Shown here in pieces: positions 1 through 7,151 of a stretch of DNA of 64,000 nucleotides; position 1 is the stretch's first letter, and each line of letters starts with the position of its first letter. The notes below the pieces were generated by a model, which was not told the DNA's origin, did no database searches, and saw nothing but the letters and a program-made list of their open reading frames with translations. The DNA comes from Planctomycetota bacterium (lineage in GTDB: Bacteria > Planctomycetota > Planctomycetia > Pirellulales > Pirellulaceae): NCBI GenBank assembly GCA_026692845.1, contig JAPLNM010000129.1, positions 1 through 64,000 of the forward strand, read 5' to 3'. The position numbers and the translations under genes are program-made.

Positions 1-106
1 GCTTCGACGCTTCGCGATTAACATCCTTAGCCTGGACACTTCGAAAGAAAGCACTCGGAAGAAGCGAAAACGAGCAGCTTGGGACGAAAACTATCTCCTA
101 AACTGC
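1..106. other. Short window edge with no recognisable gene
   Basis: Downstream of the truncated ceramidase-like gene I find no open frame that continues the ceramidase family on the minus strand, and no start of another gene. The stretch may be residual pseudogene or intergenic DNA. Confidence 0.3.
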
Positions 107-508
107 CTAGCAGCAATCATTTAAGATGCGGTTGCCCTGCCCGCTACCTAACCCGAGGTAGCAGCAGGCAACGCCAAACAATAGACTCATCGCAGGGGTG
201 CAAACTAAATAATTGCCTTCCACCGAGCCTGAATGCTGTCGATCATGAAACGCCAATGCAAGGCTATAGAATCCGACGAGCACATACGCAAGATTGGACC
301 AAGTGTTGGCTCGGGTTCGAAACAGATCCTCGGGGTGGATTCGCTCCGAATAGCCCGGATTCCTAAATTCATGGCTCTGGACCCAAGCTTGCCAAAAGCC
401 TTGCCCGCGATAACGATCACCGACCGACACCAATAAAAGGATGAGGATCAAGAGTCCACCCCAAGCGACGGAGTGAACCCAAAGGGGAAGTCTGTCACGC
501 TGTTTCAT
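107..508 (-). pseudogene. Truncated ceramidase-like membrane protein
   Basis: The 133-residue reading frame opens with a membrane segment (about residues 10-30), then SERIHPEDLFRTRANTWSNL and a second hydrophobic stretch ending LLFGVACCYLGLGSG. This matches the N-terminal half of the alkaline ceramidase / CREST-like membrane hydrolases. In that family GSG is followed by a Phe-His-Ala-Ser type motif and several more helices. Here the frame runs into QGNRILNDCC and stops, and the other two frames also stop within about 50 bases. The catalytic His/Asp residues are therefore missing. The ATG at 508 lies 7 bases after the stop of the esterase, so it was probably co-transcribed with it. I read it as a decayed or truncated gene; a sequencing frameshift is possible but would not remove the extra stops. 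Confidence 0.6.
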
Positions 509-515
509 GGAACGA

Positions 516-1577
516 TTATTTGTCGCTGAAATCCTGCCACATCCAGACCAAGGTATCGGCGAGAGTGTGCTCGAAAACCTTGCGCTCGCAGTGCTTTGAA
601 TCGAGGCTATAAACATAGCGGTATTCATAGCCTTTGGCCGCAAGCGATTTGGCAGTCCGTTCGTTGGCCATCACCCAATTGTGGTAGGACTCCTCAGGGT
701 CGTTGAATCGCAGGTCTTTGTCGGCCACATGCGTGAAGATTCGCAAGGGCTTTTTCTCTGAGGTCTCAATAAGCTTCATGCTGGAGTGGTACTCCCATGC
801 CCCCAACGGAAGCTTCGCTTCTTCGGCTGCATCATCGTCTTGTTGATCGACGAAGGTTCCTGAATAGGTGATCAAGCGTCGGAACAGATCAGGCCGAAAC
901 CAACCCATCGACAAGGCGGCCGCTCCACCGGAACTGCAGCCCATGGCGGCGCGTGCAGAGGGATCGTCGGTCAGTGCGAGATTTGGATATGCGGCGCGAA
1001 TTTCGGTGTTTCCAAGCACGGCAGCAAAAACCTCTTGGTGGACGAAATTGGCTAACCGATCGGACATCGTATCGTACTCCAATCCCCGCTGACTTCCCTT
1101 TCCGTCGTTCCCACCATTCTCGATGCTGATGGCGATGAACGCAGGGAGTTTGCGCTGTGGGTCCTTGGATACTGTCAGATTGTCCAACGCGTTGCGGACT
1201 AGATTCAGGTTGCTCGGTCCATCGTGCATGACAAGCACTGGAGCTTTGGTTCCGTCGCGATATGCGGCTGGGATGTAGACGAAGATCTTCCGTTCCTTAC
1301 GGACCTCTTTCTTCGGATCCAGTGTCGAGTCAGTCCCAGCGAAGAATTTGCTCTCAGCCAGGGGCATTCGAAACTCAAACTGCTTGCCCTTGGGGTTTCC
1401 TCGATCGCTTAGGTCTGGATCCAAGCGGTACTCTGGCCCTACCACGAAGTCGCCATTGCCTGGTCCATAGGCTTTCTTTGGCGCGATGTCCTGCGCTTTG
1501 GCTCGGTCGCTACCTTCAAACCCTATCGTTCCGACAGCCATCGCCATGGCGAGGAAACCTGAAACACGATTTGTCAT
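516..1577 (-). CDS. Secreted esterase of the enterochelin-esterase-like alpha/beta hydrolase family
   Basis: A 353-residue protein from the ATG at 1577. That start gives MTNRVSGFLAMAMAVG, a plausible signal peptide; a longer frame to 1646 adds an unlikely N-terminus. The body contains RKIFVYIPAAYRDG and VLVMHDGP, then the nucleophile elbow GCSSGGAAAL (serine near residue 220) and a late histidine in DSKHCERKVFEHTL. These fit the Fes / esterase D-like superfamily, exported to the periplasm. The true substrate cannot be told from sequence: family members cleave siderophore esters, feruloyl or acetyl esters, or glycerate esters. The carbohydrate genes nearby favour a polysaccharide-linked ester, but that is inference. 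Confidence 0.8.
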   Translation of the reverse strand: MTNRVSGFLAMAMAVGTIGFEGSDRAKAQDIAPKKAYGPGNGDFVVGPEYRLDPDLSDRGNPKGKQFEFRMPLAESKFFAGTDSTLDPKKEVRKERKIFVYIPAAYRDGTKAPVLVMHDGPSNLNLVRNALDNLTVSKDPQRKLPAFIAISIENGGNDGKGSQRGLEYDTMSDRLANFVHQEVFAAVLGNTEIRAAYPNLALTDDPSARAAMGCSSGGAAALSMGWFRPDLFRRLITYSGTFVDQQDDDAAEEAKLPLGAWEYHSSMKLIETSEKKPLRIFTHVADKDLRFNDPEESYHNWVMANERTAKSLAAKGYEYRYVYSLDSKHCERKVFEHTLADTLVWMWQDFSDK

Positions 1578-1671
1578 TTCTACTCCGACATTGGAAAGGA
1601 TCGATGAAACGCGAAAACATCTATGATATCTTACTTGAGGACGCATTGCATTCGAGCGACAACGCGATGCT

Positions 1672-1686
1672 GAGTACGAGTACGAG
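1672..1686. repeat. Short GAGTAC tandem repeat in a divergent promoter region
   Basis: The hexamer GAGTAC occurs twice head to tail, followed by a partial third copy, in the 225-base gap between the divergent esterase and lactonase genes. It could be replication slippage or a regulator site; nothing in the sequence decides. Confidence 0.3.
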
Positions 1687-1802
1687 AAAACGCACGAACA
1701 AAGTGGTGCACCAAAGCCGCCGCCGGTGCGTTGTTAACTTTTAGAATCGTGGTCTCCGGCGGCATTGGTGACCACGGTCGGTATGCGGGGGAACGCAAGA
1801 GA

Positions 1803-2813
1803 ATGAACATCGATCCAAACGAATCGGGGATAGGCTTCGAGAGCAACCGCCGTGATTTCCTGAGGCTTGGCGCGAAAGCCTTGGGAGTGACCGTCGCTGG
1901 AGGTTCGCTCTTTGGGGCGCGAAATGGGCCCAGTTCCCATTGGGCAAGAGGTACCGATACCGCTTTAGAAATCATCGACTGCCACACCCATTTTTATGAT
2001 CCAAGTCGTCCTCAGGGGGTCCCTTGGCCGCCGAAAGACTCCAGTTTGTACCGTACGGTACTGCCGCAGGATCTTCGGGATTTAGAGATGTATCGACCGA
2101 TCACTGGCACGGTGATTGTCGAGGCAAGCGAATGGATCGAGGACAACCAGTGGTTGCTCGAACTTGCCCAAGCGGATCCTTTTATCGTGGGGATTGTTGG
2201 GCGATTGGATCCGACATCGGGAGTCTTTGCAGAGCAGCTTGAGCGTTTTGCTGCCAACGAACTGTACCGGGGCATCCGTATTTGGGAGGATCGAGCCAAA
2301 TCGCTTTTGGATCGAAACGAGCTTGAGCCTTTCGAGCGGATGGCCCGCCAGGGCATATCTGCGGATCTCAATGGTGGTCCTGAAACGGTTTGGGTGGTCG
2401 ATTCGCTTGCCAAGCGAGTCCCGGACTTGACGATTGTCTTGAATCACATCGGCAATGTTGCAATCACTTCCGAAGCGCCGCCTGAGGGTTGGAAGGTAGC
2501 GATTCGCGCCGCGGCGAAGCATCCGAACGTGTATTGCAAGATCTCGGCATTGGTCGAAGGTGCAGCCAGGGACTCGAAAAAGGCTCCTGGTGACTTGGAG
2601 TTCTACCGACCGACACTCGATGTGGTGTGGGATGCTTTTGGCGAGGACAAAGTCATCTACGGTAGCAATTGGCCGGTCTGTGAATTCGCGGCCGACTACA
2701 AGACGGTGCAGCGATTGTCGATGGACTATGCGAGCCAAAGGGGTCAAGGTGCCCTTGAGAAATTCTGCGCCACGAATTCCTCGAAGGCTTACCGGTGGAT
2801 TTCACGACGTTGA
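1803..2813 (+). CDS. Amidohydrolase-2 family TIM-barrel protein, L-fucono-/rhamnono-lactonase-like
   Basis: 336 residues. The start at 1803 places a Tat-like leader, RRDFLRLGAKALGVTVAGG, at residues 16-34, so export is likely. The barrel begins with IIDCHTHFYDPSRPQGVPWP, the metal-binding HxH strand of the amidohydrolase-2 family, and ends with VIYGSNWPVCEFAADY, typical of L-fuconolactonase, rhamnonolactonase and 2-pyrone-4,6-dicarboxylate lactonase relatives. These open a sugar lactone or a related cyclic ester using a single metal. The gene runs away from the secreted esterase and precedes a glucose-dehydrogenase-like gene by 114 bases. That pairing (dehydrogenase makes a lactone, lactonase opens it) fits an oxidative sugar route. 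The exact sugar is unknown, and the export signal is unusual for a cytoplasmic pathway enzyme. Confidence 0.8.
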   Translation: MNIDPNESGIGFESNRRDFLRLGAKALGVTVAGGSLFGARNGPSSHWARGTDTALEIIDCHTHFYDPSRPQGVPWPPKDSSLYRTVLPQDLRDLEMYRPITGTVIVEASEWIEDNQWLLELAQADPFIVGIVGRLDPTSGVFAEQLERFAANELYRGIRIWEDRAKSLLDRNELEPFERMARQGISADLNGGPETVWVVDSLAKRVPDLTIVLNHIGNVAITSEAPPEGWKVAIRAAAKHPNVYCKISALVEGAARDSKKAPGDLEFYRPTLDVVWDAFGEDKVIYGSNWPVCEFAADYKTVQRLSMDYASQRGQGALEKFCATNSSKAYRWISRR

Positions 2814-2927
2814 ACCGTTTTGCCGTTGGGACTAACGGGTTCTAGAGGCTATACTTTTGGGTGCCTTTTTATGGCTGTGTTTTTGTGGATAGGTTCTTTC
2901 CTGAAACTCTGCTGAGACTTTGCATTT

Positions 2928-4031
2928 ATGAAAGCGATTGCCGTACGTCCTGGGACTCCCAACAGCGTTCACCAACGGGATATTCCTGAGCCCAAATTGG
3001 ACTCGATCAAGGATGGGAAAGGGGTTTTGGTCAAGGTGCTCAAGGTTGGTGTCGACGCGACGGATCGTGAAATCAATGACGCGTTGTACGGCAACGCTCC
3101 CCCGGGAGATGATTACTTGGTGCTTGGGCATGAATCCTTTGGTCTAGTCATCGAGGTTGGCGCCAATGTTCGCAACATTCGGGTTGGGGACTATGTCACG
3201 GCCACCGTACGTCGTCCTGGCGGATCGATCTACGATAAGATCGGGACTTACGACATGACCAGCGAAGAGACCTACTATGAGCGAGGGATCAATCTTCTGC
3301 ATGGTTATTTGACCGAGTACTTTGTCGACCATGAGGACTACATTGTTCGGGTCCCCAAGGGGCTCAAGAACTTGCACGTTCTCATGGAGCCGATGAGTTG
3401 TGCGGCCAAGGCGATCCAGCAGGCTTACGAAGCCCAGCGCCGCATGAAGGTATGGAGTCCTAAACGGGCCTTCGTGATGGGTGCAGGGCAAATCGGCTTG
3501 CTCTCGACGCTTGTCTTGCGTCTGAAGGGTTTGGAGGTATTCACTTTGGCACGTGCCAAGGGTCCACATTTAAAAAGTTCGATTGTCGAAGGGATGGAAG
3601 CGACCTACATTGCGACTTCCGAGACGAGCTTGGAGGAGTTGACCAAGAAGGTTGGCAAAGCGGACATCATTGTCGATGCGACTGGATCGTCGAAGATCGC
3701 TTTTGGTGCCATGGAGTGCCTCGCCCATAACGGGGCTTTGGTATGGACGAGCATCACTGGTGGAAAGAACACGACCGAGGTCCATTCGGACAAGATCAAT
3801 ATCGAATGGGTATTGGGCAACAAGCTTTTGCTCGGGAGCGTCAATGCCAACCGGGAGCATTTCGAATCGGGAATCCGCGATTTGGCACTTGGCGAAGTCA
3901 TGTTTCCAGGCGTGCTCGAGAAGATCTTGACCAACCCCGTTGAAGGCTTGGACCAGTACCAGGAGATGATGCGGTTGCTGGTCGAGGACACCAGCGCACT
4001 GAAGGTCTACGTCAATGTCGCGGATGCTTGA
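2928..4031 (+). CDS. Zinc-dependent MDR dehydrogenase, archaeal-type glucose 1-dehydrogenase-like
   Basis: 367 residues, close to the family length. GVDATDREI (residues 41-49), GHESFG (about 69-74) and VRRPGG / ERGI...HGYLTEYF follow the archaeal glucose-1-dehydrogenase pattern. Most MDR enzymes have Cys at the first catalytic zinc position; here it is Asp43, as in the haloarchaeal enzyme. The lobe that holds a structural zinc in other members has no cysteines. The nucleotide fold has MGAGQIG near residue 186, and an Arg shortly after the second strand (TLARAKG) is compatible with NADP. It should oxidise an aldose at C1 to the lactone in the cytoplasm. The lactonase upstream supports this; substrate preference is not readable. 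Confidence 0.8.
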   Translation: MKAIAVRPGTPNSVHQRDIPEPKLDSIKDGKGVLVKVLKVGVDATDREINDALYGNAPPGDDYLVLGHESFGLVIEVGANVRNIRVGDYVTATVRRPGGSIYDKIGTYDMTSEETYYERGINLLHGYLTEYFVDHEDYIVRVPKGLKNLHVLMEPMSCAAKAIQQAYEAQRRMKVWSPKRAFVMGAGQIGLLSTLVLRLKGLEVFTLARAKGPHLKSSIVEGMEATYIATSETSLEELTKKVGKADIIVDATGSSKIAFGAMECLAHNGALVWTSITGGKNTTEVHSDKINIEWVLGNKLLLGSVNANREHFESGIRDLALGEVMFPGVLEKILTNPVEGLDQYQEMMRLLVEDTSALKVYVNVADA

Positions 4032-4105
4032 TCGATTCCCGAAAACTTAAAAGCTCCTAAAGCTACCTAACGCTTCGATTCGCTTGACTACCAGGAGTAG
4101 CCCTT

Positions 4106-5620
4106 ATGCAGTGGTTGATCACAATCGCAATCGTGCTTGCGTCGCTGGCGCTAGTGGTGTTCAAATTTTGGCGTTTTTGGCTCGAGTTCAGCGGGCTTTG
4201 GTCCTCGGACCGGAGCGATCAGGAAGCTTCTCGGAGTAGCAAGCCGAGTTGTTATGGTTGTTCGGGTACCGGCACGAGCGAGTCGGACTTGGGGATCCGG
4301 ATCAAGCCGTTGGTGCAACTGGGTGGGAAGACCCAACGGGCCTTAGTGGCTAACTTTTTTTTGCATACGGCCATTGGGGGCGTGGTGTACGGCCAAGAGA
4401 TACGACCACCGAACTATGACGAGTCGATCGCCTCGAAGTACAAGCTTGGATCTGTCTTGGCAGGACCCCAAGGTCAGCTTATCGAATCGAAGGATCAGTG
4501 GCCTGGGCATCGGCAGTATTTGTTGGATCTGTTTGCCGATCAGGAGTATGGATACGCACCGCAGGCCTCGGTAGACGTCCGTTTTGAGGTGCTTGACGAC
4601 GGCCAAGCGGTTTTAGCAGGAGAGCTCAAACCGGGGATTCGGCGAAGGCAAATTGCGGTTTATTTGGAAAGGAACGGCAAGCAGGTCCGAATCGACTTGC
4701 TGGTTTGGTCTCCGACCGACGGTCCGAAAGCCCCTTGTTTTCTCGGTTTGAATTTTCGCGGGAATCAATCCACGTGCGACGACCCCAAGGTTCGGCTGAC
4801 AAGCAGTTGGTGCGATAGCCGCAATCCTGGAGTTGTCGAGAATCGAGCCACCGAGGAGAGTCGGGCGAATCAATCGGAGCGTTGGCCGATCGCGCGGATC
4901 CTCGAGGGTGGGTTTGCTGTCGCGACGGCTCATTACAGCGACATCGATCCGGATTATGACGATGGGTTTGAGAATGGTGTCCATGGTTTGTTCCCGGAGC
5001 ATCGGAGCGATTCTGAGCACCCGAATCGTTGGGGTTCGATTGCTGCTTGGGCATGGGGGCTATCGAGGCTAGCCGATGTCTTGGAGAAGCTCGAGGGGAT
5101 TGATCCCAAGGGGTTGATGGTCGTGGGTCATTCACGGTTGGGTAAAACGGCGTTATGGGCTGGGGCGACCGACGAACGATTTGGATTGGTCGTCTCGAAC
5201 AACTCCGGTTGCGGCGGAGCGGCGCTGAGTCAACGCGTCTATGGCGAATCGGTCGCGAGGATCAACACGTCGTTTCCGCATTGGTTCAATCGAAATTTTC
5301 GCAAGTACAACGATCGCGAGGACCAGATGCTTTTCGATCAGCACCAATTGATCGCAGCGATTGCCCCTAGGCCTGTTTACATCGCAAGTGCAAGCAATGA
5401 CAAGTGGGCCGATCCGTTAGGGGAACTGCTGTCGGGTCATTATGCATCGAGCGCCTATCGCTTGCATGGCAAGCAAGGTTTAGATGCCCAAGTTTTGCCG
5501 GCGGTCAACACTCCGATCGGCGACGGAGCGATCGGCTATCATCTTCGCCAAGGGGATCACGATCTGCTGGAGTACGATTGGCAGCAGTTCATGGTTTTTG
5601 CAAGGCGGAATGGGTTCTAG
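4106..5620 (+). CDS. Glucuronoyl-esterase-like (CE15-type) hydrolase with a fused N-terminal membrane anchor
   Basis: 504 residues. From about residue 95 on it is a CE15-type alpha/beta hydrolase: GHSRLGKTALWAGATDERFG carries the nucleophile serine (about residue 343), followed by NNSGCGGAALSQR, IAPRPVYIASASNDKWADP and the histidine motif RQGDHDLLEYDW. CE15 enzymes cut ester links between glucuronic acid on xylan and lignin alcohols. The first 90 residues are different: a membrane helix (5-20), a CYGC motif, the phrase IKPLVQLG, then a second hydrophobic stretch HTAIGGVVYGQ that looks like the esterase's own signal peptide. So a small Cys-containing membrane protein appears joined in front of the esterase. 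A run of eight T (4355-4362) lies at the junction. No ATG gives a clean esterase-only start. Confidence 0.75.
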   Translation: MQWLITIAIVLASLALVVFKFWRFWLEFSGLWSSDRSDQEASRSSKPSCYGCSGTGTSESDLGIRIKPLVQLGGKTQRALVANFFLHTAIGGVVYGQEIRPPNYDESIASKYKLGSVLAGPQGQLIESKDQWPGHRQYLLDLFADQEYGYAPQASVDVRFEVLDDGQAVLAGELKPGIRRRQIAVYLERNGKQVRIDLLVWSPTDGPKAPCFLGLNFRGNQSTCDDPKVRLTSSWCDSRNPGVVENRATEESRANQSERWPIARILEGGFAVATAHYSDIDPDYDDGFENGVHGLFPEHRSDSEHPNRWGSIAAWAWGLSRLADVLEKLEGIDPKGLMVVGHSRLGKTALWAGATDERFGLVVSNNSGCGGAALSQRVYGESVARINTSFPHWFNRNFRKYNDREDQMLFDQHQLIAAIAPRPVYIASASNDKWADPLGELLSGHYASSAYRLHGKQGLDAQVLPAVNTPIGDGAIGYHLRQGDHDLLEYDWQQFMVFARRNGF

Positions 5621-5638
5621 AGGCTTTGCTCATGCCGA

Positions 5639-7135
5639 TCAGCTTAGGTGCGAGGCGATTTTGTTGAACGATTCGTCCCAGGCCTCTGGTGATTTCGGTT
5701 CGTAGACATCGATGGAGCTGGTTTGGAGCATCCAAGCTCTGGCCTCTCCGACGTTTTTGAATCTGCCCAGAGCGAGCATTTGCGAGATGACGTTTCCTAA
5801 CGCAGTGGCTTCGACAGGTCCGGCAACGACGGTACGGTTGCACGCATCGGCGGTCATTTGGCACAGGAGTTGATTTCGAACACCTCCACCGACGATGTGG
5901 ATCGTTTCGATAGAATAGCCTAGGAGGTCTTCGAGCATACCCAAGCAGATTCGGTATCGCATGGCGAGCGACTCGAGGATGCTTCGGACGATGGCACCGT
6001 CGGTGTTCGGAGTGGTTTGGCCGGATTGTCGGAAGTATCCGACGACTGCATCGAGCATGTCCTCGGGAGCGATGAAGGCAGGGTTTTGGACATCGATCCA
6101 GTGGGCTAGCGGTTTGGCTTCGCTCGCCAGAGTCGCCAGCGTCGTCCAATCGTAGGGTTTACCCCGTCGCTGCCAACTTGCACGGCATTGCTGCAAAGGC
6201 CACAGTCCGGCGATATTTTTCAGAAGTCGAACGGTTCCGTTGGCGCCTCCTTCGTTGGTGAAATTCAATTGGGAGCATTTCGCGTTCAAGCGAGGTTGGC
6301 TAAGTTCGACCCCCATGAGCGACCATGTACCGCTGCTGATGTAGCACCAATTGGGTTTCGATTCGGAGAATCCTTTGGCAGGGACGGCCAGTACGGCCGC
6401 ACCGGTATCGTGCGTGGCTGGCACGATGGTTTTGGCTCGTTGCGAGAGTCCGGTAAGGTTTCGCAGTTGGGATCGGACCGACCCTAGCGAGCAGCCCGGT
6501 TGGACCGGGGTACGGAAAAGCTTTTCGGGGATACCGAGTTTATCGAGGATTTTCGACGACCATCCTAGGCCACCGGGTTGCATCATTTGGGTTGTCGATG
6601 CATTGGTGAATTCATTGACCTTTTCGCCCGTGAGCATCCAGTGAAAGAAATCGGGGATCATCAGGAAGCGGTCGGCAATATCGAGGATAGGGGAGTTTTC
6701 GACGCGCATGCTGTAGAGTTGGTAGAGCGAATTGATCTCCATGAATTGGATGCCGGTTTCTTGGAAGATCTCGTCACGACTTATTTTTTTGAACGCATGG
6801 TCCATCATTCCGCGGGTTCGTGGGTCGCGGTAGCAGAAGGCAGGACCGACGAGGTCATCGTTTCGGTCAAGCAGAACGTAGTCGACACCCCAGGTATCGA
6901 CTCCTAAGCTTACGATGCGGTCGCGGTGTTCTTCGACCGCTTTGCCTATGCCGATTTCCACTTCTTTCCAAAGCGACAGCAGGTTCCAAAGCAATCGGTT
7001 GCCGACAGCTAGAGGGGCGTTTTCGAAGCGGTGAACATCTTTGAGTTGGATCATATCACCTCGCAGTTCGGCTGCGATGACACGTCCGCCGGAGGCACCT
7101 AGATCGATGGCTAATGCGATGTCGGGTTGGTCCAT
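5639..7135 (-). CDS. rhaB: Rhamnulokinase (FGGY family)
   Basis: 498 residues, the usual length. DLGASGGRVIAAEL is the phosphate-1 loop, RLLWNLLSLW and GVDTWGVDYVLLD are characteristic of rhamnulokinases, and GGGVRNQLLCQMTAD is the adenosine-binding motif of the second domain. It phosphorylates L-rhamnulose to L-rhamnulose-1-phosphate in the cytoplasm. The gene starts 16 bases after the transglutaminase-like gene on the same strand, so it is probably the last gene of that transcript. Neither RhaA isomerase nor RhaD aldolase is in the window. It converges on the CE15 esterase with an 18-base gap. Confidence 0.9.
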   Translation of the reverse strand: MDQPDIALAIDLGASGGRVIAAELRGDMIQLKDVHRFENAPLAVGNRLLWNLLSLWKEVEIGIGKAVEEHRDRIVSLGVDTWGVDYVLLDRNDDLVGPAFCYRDPRTRGMMDHAFKKISRDEIFQETGIQFMEINSLYQLYSMRVENSPILDIADRFLMIPDFFHWMLTGEKVNEFTNASTTQMMQPGGLGWSSKILDKLGIPEKLFRTPVQPGCSLGSVRSQLRNLTGLSQRAKTIVPATHDTGAAVLAVPAKGFSESKPNWCYISSGTWSLMGVELSQPRLNAKCSQLNFTNEGGANGTVRLLKNIAGLWPLQQCRASWQRRGKPYDWTTLATLASEAKPLAHWIDVQNPAFIAPEDMLDAVVGYFRQSGQTTPNTDGAIVRSILESLAMRYRICLGMLEDLLGYSIETIHIVGGGVRNQLLCQMTADACNRTVVAGPVEATALGNVISQMLALGRFKNVGEARAWMLQTSSIDVYEPKSPEAWDESFNKIASHLS

Positions 7136-7151
7136 GGTAGAGAAAAACGTT

